NCBI GenBank assembly: GCA_036399175.1
Contig: DASWNP010000027.1
Coordinates: forward strand, 1 to 61,940
Source of the DNA: DASWNP01 sp036399175
GTDB lineage: Bacteria > Acidobacteriota > Blastocatellia > Pyrinomonadales > Pyrinomonadaceae
DNA length: 61,940 nt
Reading direction: 5' to 3'
Both the position numbers and the translations under genes were made by a program. Positions 17,668-25,981 of this stretch are shown here, one piece after another. The first letter of the stretch is position 1. Every line of letters begins with the position of its first letter. The notes beneath the pieces are model-generated. The model saw nothing but the letters and a program-made list of their open reading frames with translations, was not told the DNA's origin and made no database searches.

Positions 17668-18402
17668 TTAAGACGGGCGTGCGCCTCTGTGCATGAAGAG
17701 TTTCGCCGGAGGGATGGAGATACCCTCGCGCGTCGAGGCTTCTCTCCGGACGGGCGCGAAGTCGTCTGTGAGAATCAGGGGCTCGCCTTCGATGGGAACT
17801 TTGCGCGGGGAGAGCTTGCGGTAATCGCGCGTGCGGCCTCGCACCTGCGCGTAGTAGTCGCGGAAGTGGATGGGCGTAATCTTCAAGCCTTCGAGCCAGT
17901 AATAGACGCGCCCGAAGTAGGCGGCGTGAAGCCATCGCTCCCAGGGGCGCGGCTGGTATAACTCACGCTTCAGGCTCGGCGCATAGACCGGAAGCCAGAG
18001 GACGTAGACGCCTCTTCGAGCATACTCCGACGTGCGATAGACAATCTTCGGCAGCGACAGATTACTCAGTTGAACTTCGACGGCGACGGGCACGCCGTCG
18101 ATATACGCCGAGACATCCGGCCTCACCGCGCCCAGGTTTCTCTCCAGCTCGCATTTCCTGACGCGCGGGTGCATCGAGAGGCTTTCGTAGATGGCGAGCT
18201 TGGCGCGTCGATGCTCTTCGGATTCGCCGTCGCCGTATTCGCAGTTGAAGGGAGGCTGGTGCGCGAAGTGCGGTGCGAGGATGCTGCCGCGCTTGAGCGT
18301 GACTACCTCGCGGCAGCAGAAGCATCTGAACGGGCGCTCGCTCTTGTCGGCCTCCCACGCCCCGACCTTCCGCTCGTCCGACTCTCTTATCGCCGTCAAC
18401 AT
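17668..18402 (-). CDS. CoiA-like protein: zinc-binding plus nuclease-like domain
   Basis: A 244-residue protein resembling competence protein CoiA. Residues about 26-50 hold a Cys-pair/HFAH element (CFCC ... HFAHQPPFNC), followed by EEHRRAKLAIYESL and a PD-(D/E)xK-like nuclease core: RPDVSAYIDGVPVAVEVQLS and IVYRTSEYARRGVYVLWLP. CoiA promotes recombination of incoming DNA in transformable Gram-positives. ATG 18402 is the only start in frame near the conserved part. It lies 32 bases after the exonuclease gene in the same direction. Confidence 0.75.
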   Translation of the reverse strand: MLTAIRESDERKVGAWEADKSERPFRCFCCREVVTLKRGSILAPHFAHQPPFNCEYGDGESEEHRRAKLAIYESLSMHPRVRKCELERNLGAVRPDVSAYIDGVPVAVEVQLSNLSLPKIVYRTSEYARRGVYVLWLPVYAPSLKRELYQPRPWERWLHAAYFGRVYYWLEGLKITPIHFRDYYAQVRGRTRDYRKLSPRKVPIEGEPLILTDDFAPVRREASTREGISIPPAKLFMHRGARPS

Positions 18403-18434
18403 CTCCGAACAGTTCCCGTATTTCCGAGCGACAT

Positions 18435-18980
18435 CTAAGCTGATGCGGATTTGAGAGCCTGAAGCAGCCGGGCTGTGGCCTGAACGTCGCAGGCGGCGCG
18501 ATGGTTTCCGCCTTCGAGACCGTAGTGCGCGCAGGCTTCCGTGAGCGTCGGCGAGCGTCTGGTTCCGACTGCCTTCTTGACGAGCTGCATGGCGCAGCGC
18601 CAGCCGCGCTCGCCGGAGCTTTGTTGATAGCGCGAGCAGGTGGCGGCGAAGGCGCGCCGGTCGAAGGCCGCGTTGTAGGCGACGAGCAGACGCCCCTCGA
18701 CGAGCGACGCGAGGCTCGGCCAGATGTCCGTCCAGACGGGCGCTTGCCGAAACTCCTCGCGCACGAAACGATGGTGTTTCGACGGCGGCGGCAGCGCATT
18801 GAAGACCGGCTGCGCCAGAGACTCGAAGACCACCTGCCCCTCCACGTCGCACAACGCGATTTCGACAATCTCAAGCGTCGGCCCCGCGCCGACCGTCTCC
18901 GTATCGACAATCAGCGCCCGCTCGTTCAGCTCGTAGATTTCAAGCGGCGGCGTGTAAAGCTGTTTCAGGTTAAAGTGCAT
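18435..18980 (-). CDS. DEDDh 3'-5' exonuclease (DnaQ-like)
   Basis: A 181-residue single-domain exonuclease of the DnaQ superfamily. ExoI is VDTETVG (Asp, Glu), ExoII AYNAAFDRRAF (Asp), ExoIII HRAACDVQATARLLQAL (His and Asp, the DEDDh type). It lacks polymerase and BRCT domains, so it is a stand-alone nuclease for repair or RNA/DNA trimming. It lies between Bax1-like and CoiA-like genes transcribed the same way. Repeat E8 begins 11 bases upstream of its start. Confidence 0.88.
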   Translation of the reverse strand: MHFNLKQLYTPPLEIYELNERALIVDTETVGAGPTLEIVEIALCDVEGQVVFESLAQPVFNALPPPSKHHRFVREEFRQAPVWTDIWPSLASLVEGRLLVAYNAAFDRRAFAATCSRYQQSSGERGWRCAMQLVKKAVGTRRSPTLTEACAHYGLEGGNHRAACDVQATARLLQALKSASA

Positions 18981-18990
18981 AACTCAAGAC

Positions 18991-19120
18991 CGGAAGGGGA
19001 AAAGGGGAAGGGGGAAGGGGGAAAGGAAGAGCAGAAATGCTTCCGTGCCTTCGCCCTTTTCCCTTTAACCTTTACCCTTTCCCCCCTTTTTCATCTTCCC
19101 TTTTTCATCTTCCCCCTTTT
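18991..19120. repeat. heptamer inverted-repeat element E8 overlapping the Bax1-like gene end
   Basis: Left arm GGGGAAA/AGGGGAA/GGGGGAA units (18991-19025); right arm with CCTTTTCCC, CTTTACCC, TTTCCCCCC and TTCATCTTCCC units (19048-19120). The right arm is read as coding sequence on the minus strand and gives the Lys/Gly-rich tail and the stop codon of the Bax1-like protein. Confidence 0.8.
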
Positions 19121-20336
19121 CATTCTGTCTTTCGCCGAAGGCGAGCGCGTTGGCGGCGACTTCGACCGAGGCCGGGTCGAGCTTGCTCTTGTAGATAATC
19201 GTCTGCGGTGGGATGCGCGCGAGTGGGTCGCGGCTGCCGCGCAGCTCCTCCCAGGCGGCGACGAGAAAGTTTTTGATGCCGGCGTGCTCAAACTCTTTGA
19301 GACGCTCGTGCAAGTGCTTCGGCGTCCAGAAGCCGAGGATTTCCAGATAGACCTTGAAGCCGTCGGGATGGCCGAGGACGAAATCGGGGATGAAGGCGCT
19401 CTCGCCGAGGTCTATGACCTCCGCGCTCGGCTCAAGTCGCCAGGGCGTATCGAACTTCGTCCAGCTCTCGGCGAGCTTCTCGTGCGTCGGGTTCTCGTAG
19501 GGCATCGCGGAGAGGTAATGAGAGCGAAGCTGTTTCTGTCCACTGTGCAGCTCGAAGTAGGCGCTCGCAGTTCCGGGCTTCTGGGCTATCTCGGCGCGCA
19601 TGCGCCAGCCCGCGCAGAGCAGGAGCGCGGGCAGGAAGACGGCCATCTGCACGCCGTACTTCTGCGAGCGATGAAACATCGAGACAGGCCCGTCGAGACG
19701 TATCTCGTAGCCCTCGGAGACGCTGCCGCGAATGGTGTGAATCAGCCTGTAGGCTTTAATCGCGCCGAACAACTCACGATAACCTTCGGGGCTCTGCGGC
19801 TCAATCCAAAGCTGCATCTGCACGCAGCGATAGAGCAGAGCCTGCGCCTGCGCGACATTGTATAAATCCAGAAGCTCGCGCGGCGTCGTGCGCTCAAACT
19901 CGACGAGCTTCTGATTCTCCGGCAAATCGGCGTAGAGACTTTCCAGCAGCGCTTCGGGCGGGCACTCAAGCTCGCGCGCCGCTTCGGCGACAACTTCTGC
20001 GCGCCGCGCCTCGTCGCCAATCAACGGATGCGCCGCACGCGCACGCAGAAAGAGCGCGCGGCGAATCTCGACAGGATCTTTGGCGGCAGATGTCTCGAAC
20101 GTACACCTGTCGGTCAGAAGCTTGATGAGCCCTCGCTGAATCTTGTAGTCAGTTCCCGTGCCGACGTAATCGGTGAGCGCGAGGTCGAGCGCCGAGCGCG
20201 GGCGTCCCTCGTGCTCGTCGAAGAGAGCGATGAGCGACGAAGCATCGCGCAGGTAGTCGGGGTCTTCCGGGTCAATCAGACGCGGCCCCGTGCGCCCGCC
20301 GCGCAGCCAACTCTGTGCGAGGTCTGCCGTCAACAT
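19065..20336 (-). CDS. Bax1-like (DUF790) nuclease partner of XPB
   Basis: A 423-residue DUF790 protein. In archaea Bax1 is the XPB-associated endonuclease, cutting DNA next to the XPB helicase in a repair reaction. The C-terminal half has the restriction-endonuclease-like signature FIPDFVLGHPDGFKVYLEILGFWTPKHL, with D, E and downstream K residues. The helicase gene is directly upstream on the same strand, as in archaeal pairs. The final residues (GKMKKGGKGKG) are encoded by repeat E8 and are probably not functional. Confidence 0.88.
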   Translation of the reverse strand: MLTADLAQSWLRGGRTGPRLIDPEDPDYLRDASSLIALFDEHEGRPRSALDLALTDYVGTGTDYKIQRGLIKLLTDRCTFETSAAKDPVEIRRALFLRARAAHPLIGDEARRAEVVAEAARELECPPEALLESLYADLPENQKLVEFERTTPRELLDLYNVAQAQALLYRCVQMQLWIEPQSPEGYRELFGAIKAYRLIHTIRGSVSEGYEIRLDGPVSMFHRSQKYGVQMAVFLPALLLCAGWRMRAEIAQKPGTASAYFELHSGQKQLRSHYLSAMPYENPTHEKLAESWTKFDTPWRLEPSAEVIDLGESAFIPDFVLGHPDGFKVYLEILGFWTPKHLHERLKEFEHAGIKNFLVAAWEELRGSRDPLARIPPQTIIYKSKLDPASVEVAANALAFGERQNEKGEDEKGKMKKGGKGKG

Positions 20337-20343
20337 AAGAAAC

Positions 20344-20466
20344 GATGAATGCGGAATGATGAATGCGGAATGAAAACCAAAAAGCTTTCGCCTTTTAATT
20401 CATCATTCCGCATTCATCATTCATCATTTGTCTTTGTCCTGTTCATCCTGTCTATCCCTGTTAATT
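20344..20466. repeat. heptamer inverted-repeat element E9 with flanking dispersed repeat
   Basis: Left arm ATGCGGA/ATGATGA units (20345-20372), right arm TTCATCA/TTCCGCA units (20398-20428), loop AAAAAGCTTT. Same family as E4 and E5. Positions 20437-20466 carry the dispersed repeat in inverse orientation (TCCTGTTCATCCTGTCTATC, then CCTGTTAATT). It separates the helicase and Bax1-like genes of a likely operon. Confidence 0.87.
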
Positions 20467-20481
20467 CGCCTGTGGGTCAAA

Positions 20482-21906
20482 CTAGATGAGTCGCCTCACC
20501 ATCCCGGCTGCTTCTTCCTTTTCGTGGCGCGTGTCGCGGAACTGCTCGCCGCCGCTCCGACGGCTGCTGATGCCCTCTTCGGTCGTGTCGCTCGTCACCA
20601 CTTCGTAGAGCGTCGCACGCTTGTCGGGCTGCTTGCGGAGGATACGTCCCAGGCGCTGGATGTGCTCGCGCGAAGAGCCCGAGCCGGAAAGCACGATGGC
20701 GACGGAGGCTTCAGGAATGTTGACGCCCTCGTTCAAGACCTTCGAGGTGGCGAGCGCGAGCACGTCGCCCCGGTTGAAAGCTTCGAGCCATTCGCGCCGC
20801 TCCTTGATGCCGGTCTGGTGCGTGATGGCCGGGATGAAGAACTGCTCGGAGATGCGATAGACCATCTCGTTTTCGGCGGTGAAGATGAGCGTGCGCTCGT
20901 CTCTGTGACGGCGCAGCAGCTCGGCCAGCACGCGCAGCTTGGCCTCAGTCCCGAGAGCGATGCGCTTCGACTCGCGGTAGGCCATCATGGCGCGGCGTCC
21001 CTGTTCGCTGCGCGCGCTCGCGGCAATGAACATCTGCCAGCCATAGAGACTTCCCAGCTCGATTCCCTTCTCGCTCAGGAAGCGCCGGAAGATTGCGCGC
21101 TCCTGCTCGTAGGCAGCGCGCTCTTCGCGGCTCAGTTGCACGTTGATGCGAACGACGCTGTAGTCCGACAGGTACTCGCCCGCCAGCTCGTGCGCTTCGC
21201 GTCGATAGACGAAGGGGCCGACGAGCTGTTCGAGCAGGCTGTCTGCGCCGTCGGTTCGCTCGGGCGTGGCCGTGAGTCCGAGGCGGAAGGGCGCGAGCGC
21301 CATCTCGGCGGCGTAGCGATAGATGCTGCTCGGCAGGTGATGGCACTCGTCGAAGATGACGAAGCCGAACTGGTTGCCGAGCCGTTCCATGAAGCGAAAG
21401 GCGGACGCGTAAGTCGTGACCGTCAGCGCCCCGACTTCGTAGTAGCCGCCGCCGATGAGCCCGACCTCGGCCTGAAAGCATGAGAGCAGAAGGTCGTACC
21501 ACTGGTTCATCAAATCAATCGTCGGGACGACGACTAAGGTCGAGCGCTTCGTCTGCTCGACGGCCATCTGCGCGACGAGGCTCTTGCCCGCGCCGGTCGG
21601 CAGCACCACGACGCCGCAACGCCGAGCGCGCCGCCATGCGTCGATGGCCTCGCGCTGGTAGGGGCGCGGCTCGACCATCAGCTTGGTCGGAAAATCGAAC
21701 TCGTGATAGGCGCGCGCACGGTCTTCGTAGGGCGTCTTCTGCGCGATGAACTCGCGTATGACGTGGCGATAGCCCCACGCCGGAGCGCGCCAGCGCATCA
21801 CGCGCTCGTCCCAGCGAAAGAGCGCCGGAGGACGAAACGAGCGGTCAGCGCCGTCGAGCACGAGCGTCCCCGAATCGAACCGAATCACAACAGGCGTCGA
21901 ACTCAT
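20482..21906 (-). CDS. XPB-like superfamily 2 DNA helicase
   Basis: A 474-residue SF2 helicase of the XPB/Ssl2 (RAD25) type. Motifs: RPYQREAIDAW, Walker A PTGAGKS (103-109), DECH (186-189), GLTATPERTDG, and in the second RecA-like domain LIFTAENEMVYRI, ATSKVLNEGVNIPEASVAIVLSGSGSSREHIQRLGR. With Bax1 it likely unwinds damaged DNA in an excision-type repair. The start at 21906 follows no strong ribosome-binding site. Its stop lies 16 bases from the dispersed repeat attached to E9. Confidence 0.92.
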   Translation of the reverse strand: MSSTPVVIRFDSGTLVLDGADRSFRPPALFRWDERVMRWRAPAWGYRHVIREFIAQKTPYEDRARAYHEFDFPTKLMVEPRPYQREAIDAWRRARRCGVVVLPTGAGKSLVAQMAVEQTKRSTLVVVPTIDLMNQWYDLLLSCFQAEVGLIGGGYYEVGALTVTTYASAFRFMERLGNQFGFVIFDECHHLPSSIYRYAAEMALAPFRLGLTATPERTDGADSLLEQLVGPFVYRREAHELAGEYLSDYSVVRINVQLSREERAAYEQERAIFRRFLSEKGIELGSLYGWQMFIAASARSEQGRRAMMAYRESKRIALGTEAKLRVLAELLRRHRDERTLIFTAENEMVYRISEQFFIPAITHQTGIKERREWLEAFNRGDVLALATSKVLNEGVNIPEASVAIVLSGSGSSREHIQRLGRILRKQPDKRATLYEVVTSDTTEEGISSRRSGGEQFRDTRHEKEEAAGMVRRLI

Positions 21907-21949
21907 CGCAGTCTTTAAATTACATCACCCGAAGCGGAAGGCAAAGAGA

Positions 21950-22016
21950 TTGAATCATTGATTCATCGAATCATTTTTTCATTGAATCAATGAACCGATG
22001 AACCGATGAATCAATT
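21950..22016. repeat. inverted-repeat element E10 (7/8-base units)
   Basis: Interleaved units of GATTCATTGAATC type: GATTGAATCATTGATTCAT on the left, ATTGAATCAATGAACCGATG and GATGAATCAATTTTT on the right. Units are 7-8 bases, less regular than the others. The rightmost copy provides the TGA stop of the adjoining minus-strand gene. Related to E17. Confidence 0.75.
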
Positions 22017-22913
22017 TTTCTTTCTGCTTTGCAGGAAGGAGAGCACGTCGCGCTTCTGTGCGGGCGTCAGCCGCTCAAGCGAATCGGCGTCGTATTTTCT
22101 CCTGAGCCAGTCGGCGAGTTGTGCTTCGGTGCGACCGAGGGCGTGGCAGGCGGCGAGGATTTCGCTTTCGAGGTTGCTCGACTCGGGAGGCGTTTGCACG
22201 ACAATCGGCGCGGGAGGAATGTGCATGTCTTCCACGTCCTGCGTGAAAAACTCGGAGGCGTTGACGGCCAAAAGAGTCGCGGCGATGAGCGCCCTCTTCT
22301 GGCTCATCTTCTGGATGGTGTTGACCTGATCGGCTATCTCCGGGTTCGGCACGCGCCCGACCTGCTGATTCTCTATGCTCACGTCGCCTACCGGAAACTT
22401 CGCGCCGCAGCCGCCCTTCTTCTTAAAACAGAGCCAGCCGCCTCCGTATTCCTCTTTGCCCTTGATGATGGCCGACTGCCCGCAGTCGGGGCAGATGCGC
22501 TGCGCTTCGCGGTAGCGATACTTCGCCTCGCGCGAGTTGCACGAGCCGTCGGCTTCGGCGACGAGCAGGTCGCCCCTGTAGAGCTGGCAGCGATAGAGGT
22601 AGTAGAAGAAGGGCTCGCAGTTGTGCTCTTCGCCCGTCCAGTCTTCGATGCGTTCGAGCAGTTGAAAGCGCGTCGAGAGGCCGAAGAAGGTTGTGAGCTT
22701 TTCCGCGCCGGGCTTGAGCAGGGTGAGTTTTTCCGTGCCGGGAATCATCCCGTAATCGACATCACGACGAAGCACGCGGCTGACGAACTCCGTAATCGTG
22801 TTGTAACGCTCGACGGCCAGCTCAATCGACATCGCAGGCATGAACTGCGACCTGTCCACGGGAGCGAGCGCGCCCGTCGCCAAAAGATGTGTCTCTGTCG
22901 GCTCTTGGCTCAT
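22011..22913 (-). CDS. uncharacterised zinc-ribbon protein of the ssb operon, possible ssDNA-annealing protein
   Basis: A 300-residue protein with a conserved N-terminal half (VERYNTITEFVSRVLRRDVDYGMIPGTEKLTLLKPGAEKL), a zinc ribbon (CPDCGQSAIIKG...GGWLCFKKKGGCG), and then NTIQKMSQKRALIAATLLAVNASEFFTQDVED. I recall similar wording in phage and cyanobacterial proteins near recombination genes, which suggests an Erf/Sak/RecT-like annealing function, but I cannot confirm the family. The start overlaps the stop of the preceding gene (ATGA), so the three genes ssb, the 82-residue protein and this one form a coupled operon. Confidence 0.6.
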   Translation of the reverse strand: MSQEPTETHLLATGALAPVDRSQFMPAMSIELAVERYNTITEFVSRVLRRDVDYGMIPGTEKLTLLKPGAEKLTTFFGLSTRFQLLERIEDWTGEEHNCEPFFYYLYRCQLYRGDLLVAEADGSCNSREAKYRYREAQRICPDCGQSAIIKGKEEYGGGWLCFKKKGGCGAKFPVGDVSIENQQVGRVPNPEIADQVNTIQKMSQKRALIAATLLAVNASEFFTQDVEDMHIPPAPIVVQTPPESSNLESEILAACHALGRTEAQLADWLRRKYDADSLERLTPAQKRDVLSFLQSRKKN

Positions 22914-23158
22914 AAACTCTTCGATGCGTGCGTCGCAGCCGTCGCGCCCTCTCGTGCGGTCGAAGAAACGGGCGACTGCTGCTGCGGCGACGGCTCGACC
23001 ACGCGTGCGGCGACGAGCGTGATGCGCTCTCCGCCGCAGGCGCAGGGCGCGTCGTCCTGCACCATCTCGCCGTCGAGGATGAGGGTGAAGGCGTGCGCGC
23101 AGATGGGGCGGTCGTCCGTCCACAGACGCTCCAGACGCTTGATGCGAACTTTATTCAT
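22910..23158 (-). CDS. small Cys-containing protein of the ssb operon
   Basis: An 82-residue unknown protein, MNKVRIKRLERLWTDDRPICAH at the start, with one Cys near residue 20 and a C-A-C-G-G element near 44 that may bind metal, followed by a Ser/Thr/Ala-rich tail. ATG 23158 lies 25 bases after ssb; its TGA overlaps the next ATG by one base. Context implies a role with single-stranded DNA binding or recombination. Confidence 0.55.
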   Translation of the reverse strand: MNKVRIKRLERLWTDDRPICAHAFTLILDGEMVQDDAPCACGGERITLVAARVVEPSPQQQSPVSSTAREGATAATHASKSL

Positions 23159-23183
23159 GCTGCCCTCGGCGCTTCGAGGCGAC

Positions 23184-23648
23184 TTAAAAAGGTATCTCGT
23201 CCTCTTCCATCTCCGACGTAGCACTCGCCGTGCGTCCGCCGCTCGCCTGTCGCGCCGCCGGTCTCTCGCCTCTGCCCTGCTCGACCTGCCTGACCGGGAT
23301 GCCCTCGCGCTCCGAAGCGCCGCCGCCGTCGATGAACTGCACGTCGTTCGCGTTAAGCTCCAAAGTGTAGCGCTGCTTGCCTTCCTTGTCCGTCCACTCT
23401 TCGACGTGCAGCCTGCCCTCGACGTAGACGCTGCGCCCCCGCGTCAGATACTTCGAGACCGCCTCGGCCTGCTTGCCCCAAACCGTCACGCGAAACCAGG
23501 TCGTCAAGTCCTGCTGCTCGCCCGTGCGGTCTTTGCGCCGCTCGTTCGACGCCACGCTGAAAGTGCAGACCGGCGTGCCCTGCGGCGTGAAGCGCAGCTC
23601 CGGGTCACGACCGAGATTCCCGACCACGATTATCTTGTTGAATGACAT
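23184..23648 (-). CDS. ssb: single-stranded DNA-binding protein
   Basis: A 154-residue SSB. The N-terminal OB fold is complete (KIIVVGNLGRDPELRFTPQG, TWFRVTVWGKQAEAVSKYLTRG, VYVEGRLHVEEW), followed by a flexible Arg/Gly/Ala-rich linker and the acidic tip MEEDEIPF, the docking site for repair and replication proteins. It coats single-stranded DNA as a tetramer. It heads an operon with two uncharacterised proteins rather than the usual rpsF/rpsR or uvrA context. Confidence 0.95.
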   Translation of the reverse strand: MSFNKIIVVGNLGRDPELRFTPQGTPVCTFSVASNERRKDRTGEQQDLTTWFRVTVWGKQAEAVSKYLTRGRSVYVEGRLHVEEWTDKEGKQRYTLELNANDVQFIDGGGASEREGIPVRQVEQGRGERPAARQASGGRTASATSEMEEDEIPF

Positions 23649-23805
23649 CCTTCGTTTTCCTCTTTACTGTCGGCGACGTTTTGCGCCCGACTTCCTGACG
23701 TTTCGTTTGATTTCGGCGATGAGTGATGCGCCCCCTGCGTTGCAAACGTGGAACAGTGTATCACACGTAACAGTCGGTGTATAGAATAGTCTCTGCGAGA
23801 TAGCG

Positions 23806-23835
23806 TTGACGCCTTCGCCGCGTCCGTGTTAGCTT
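23806..23835 (+). promoter_or_regulatory. candidate promoter for the FG-GAP-like gene
   Basis: TTGACG (23806-23811), an 18-base spacer and TAGCTT (23830-23835). The predicted transcript would have a leader of about 100 bases before the ATG at 23941. The -10 box is imperfect. The space 23649-23940 otherwise holds the divergent ssb upstream region and no gene. Confidence 0.35.
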
Positions 23836-23940
23836 GCCGTCGCTCCCGGCATTCAACCCCAAGCCCCGGCTCTGACGGACAACTCGCCGTCTGACAACCT
23901 CGACCTGCTCACTCAAACCGACTCGAAGGAGATTTCAAAC

Positions 23941-24876
23941 ATGCGCAAAATCACTCGCTTCTGCGTAGCTTTGCTCGCTGCGCTCGCGCTTCATGCCGCC
24001 TCTGCGGACGACCGGCGCGTCTTCGCCCAAGTGTTCCTGACTCATTGGGGGATGAGCACCGACAAGCCTGTTCCGGCGGATTACACCGGTGATAGACAAG
24101 CGGAGATAGCAGTCTTTCGTCCGAGCGAGAGCAACTGGTACATCAAAGACTTCGCGCCTTCGCCGCCGACGGCCTATCACGTCGGCTGGGGCCTGGCCTC
24201 CGACGTGCTCGTGCCTGCCGATTACGATGGTGACGGCAAGGCCGATGTCGCCGTCTATCGCCCCGACGACGGACATTACCGCATTCTTCAAAGCTCTAAC
24301 AACACGCCGCGCATCGTCCAGATAGGCGTGAGCGGCGACATCGCCGTCCCCGGCGACTACGACGGCGACGGCAAGGCCGATGTCGCCGTCTGGCGTCCCG
24401 GCAACGGCAACTGGCTCATCCTCCAGAGCAGCAACGGCCTTCTCAGGACGCACCAATGGGGACTCAGCACAGACCAGACTGTTCAGGCGGATTACGACGG
24501 CGACGGTAAGACCGACATCGCCGTCTGGCGTCCGAGTGAGGGCAACTGGTACATCATCGGCAGCACGTCAGGCGGGAGGGTCAAGGGTTGGGGAGCCAGC
24601 ACGGATAAGCTCGTGCCCGGCGATTACGACGGAGATTTCAAAGCCGACATCGCCGTCTTTCGTCCGAGCGAGGGCAACTGGTACATCCTGCAAAGCGCCA
24701 CGAACACGGTGAGACTCGTCAACTGGGGCGACACCATCAACCTCGGCGACGTGCTCGTCCCCGCCGACTATAACGGCGACTGCATCACCGACATCACGGT
24801 CTGGCGTCCGAGCGAAGGCACCTGGTATTCCATCCAGAGCGAGAACGGCCCCTGCCAGGAAACAGACCCTCTCTAA
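23941..24876 (+). CDS. secreted FG-GAP/VCBS-like repeat protein
   Basis: A 311-residue exported protein with signal peptide (hydrophobic core FCVALLAALALHAASA) and six repeats of about 48 residues, each with a calcium-binding-like loop DYDGDGKADVAV(W/Y)RP followed by NWYILQS. This is the FG-GAP/VCBS-like beta-propeller unit found in extracellular proteins. The repeats fill the mature protein, so it is probably a single propeller without an enzyme domain. AAGGAG precedes the ATG. Ligand unknown. Confidence 0.88.
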   Translation: MRKITRFCVALLAALALHAASADDRRVFAQVFLTHWGMSTDKPVPADYTGDRQAEIAVFRPSESNWYIKDFAPSPPTAYHVGWGLASDVLVPADYDGDGKADVAVYRPDDGHYRILQSSNNTPRIVQIGVSGDIAVPGDYDGDGKADVAVWRPGNGNWLILQSSNGLLRTHQWGLSTDQTVQADYDGDGKTDIAVWRPSEGNWYIIGSTSGGRVKGWGASTDKLVPGDYDGDFKADIAVFRPSEGNWYILQSATNTVRLVNWGDTINLGDVLVPADYNGDCITDITVWRPSEGTWYSIQSENGPCQETDPL

Positions 24877-24887
24877 GCCTGCTCCGG

Positions 24888-25004
24888 CGAAAGGCAAAAG
24901 GCAAAGGTGGAGCGCAAGCCGCTTTCGGATTTATGCTTCACCTTTGCCCTGTGCCTTTTTCCTTTTGCCTTCAATCCTGTGCATCCTGTCCATCCATGTT
25001 AATT
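24888..25004. repeat. heptamer inverted-repeat element E11 with flanking dispersed repeat
   Basis: Left arm GCGAAAGGCAAAAGGCAAAG (24888-24907); right arm CTTTGCC/CTGTGCC/TTTTTCC/TTTTGCC units (24941-24971). The dispersed repeat follows in inverse orientation (24974-25004: ATCCTGTGCATCCTGTCC, then ATCCATGTTAATTT). It fills the gap between two co-directional genes. Confidence 0.82.
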
Positions 25005-25047
25005 TGCTTTCGTAAGTTGACGAACGAGTTTCGGGGGTTTGATACAC

Positions 25048-25683
25048 ATGCAGCACGTTGTACTTCTCGGCGATTCTATTTTCGACAACGCGGCCTACGT
25101 CCGGGGCGCTCCCGACGTGATTCGCCAACTCCGTCAGCTTCTGCCTTCAGGCTCGACGGCGACGCTCAAGGCCATCGACGGCAGCGTGACGCGAGACATA
25201 CGGCGACAGTTGGCGGGCATCCCTTCCGACGCCACGCATCTCGTCGTCAGCATCGGCGGAAACGATGCGCTCAGGCATACCAACATCCTCAACACTGCCG
25301 CGCGCTCAAGCGCCGAAGTTCTCTCGCGCATCGCCGACATCGCCGACGAGTTTCAGCGCGACTACCGGCAGATGCTTCAAACCGTCCTCAGCCTGCACCT
25401 GCCGACAGCCCTCTGCACCATCTATTACCCGCGCTTCCCCGACCCGTTTCTGCAAAGGCTCGCCGTGACCGCCCTCTCCATCTTCAACGACTGCATCATC
25501 CGCGAGGCTTTCACGCATAGACTTCCGCTCATCGACCTGCGTCTCGTCTGCGACGAAGACACAGACTACGCCAACCCTATCGAACCCTCCGAGCGCGGCG
25601 GACAGAAGATTGCCTCGGCCATCCGAAACCTGCTCGCGCATCACGACTTCGCACGACCGACGACCGAGGTCTTCATCCGTTAG
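25048..25683 (+). CDS. SGNH/GDSL-type hydrolase
   Basis: A 211-residue single-domain protein of the SGNH fold, probably an esterase or lipase-like enzyme. Block I is VVLLGDSIFDN (nucleophile Ser), block III SIGGNDAL (oxyanion Asn). Where a DxxH pair is expected near the C-terminus, the sequence reads DYANPIEPSERGG, with no His. Either this subfamily uses another residue or activity is reduced. The ATG at 25048 is chosen over a TTG three codons earlier. Confidence 0.8.
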   Translation: MQHVVLLGDSIFDNAAYVRGAPDVIRQLRQLLPSGSTATLKAIDGSVTRDIRRQLAGIPSDATHLVVSIGGNDALRHTNILNTAARSSAEVLSRIADIADEFQRDYRQMLQTVLSLHLPTALCTIYYPRFPDPFLQRLAVTALSIFNDCIIREAFTHRLPLIDLRLVCDEDTDYANPIEPSERGGQKIASAIRNLLAHHDFARPTTEVFIR

Positions 25684-25762
25684 CAGCCGCTCGCCGCGCC
25701 TCTCAAAACACGACCCGCGAGGCCGGAAGCGAGGCTGCTAAATCGGCGGGCTCGATGGCCGG

Positions 25763-25798
25763 ATTTTCTGGAAGTCGCGTCGCTCCATTCCAGAAAAT
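25763..25798. other. perfect 11-bp hairpin between SGNH hydrolase and diguanylate cyclase genes
   Basis: ATTTTCTGGAA (25763-25773) and TTCCAGAAAAT (25788-25798) form a perfect stem with a 14-base loop. It differs from the heptamer elements. It could be a terminator of the upstream gene or an operator; no T tract follows. The rest of the 298-base gap 25684-25981 shows no gene. Confidence 0.5.
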
Positions 25799-25981
25799 AT
25801 CTTCTCCGATTGCCTCATTTAGAGGCTGTTAAATTTGTGTAGACAAGAGGTTTTCGCTATGCAAGAATGAATTTGCGTTGCCTTCCCCTTCGGGCAGCGT
25901 GCAAGGCCGCTCGCGCCTCTCGTCGTCAACGTCAAACTCGCCAGAATCCCTTCATTCTCCTCAATCCGGTCAAACCCTTCG

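Noticed and set aside
22910..23224. Longer form of the 82-residue ssb-operon protein starting at 23224
   Set aside because: It would overlap the ssb coding sequence by about 40 bases; ATG 23158 fits the operon spacing.
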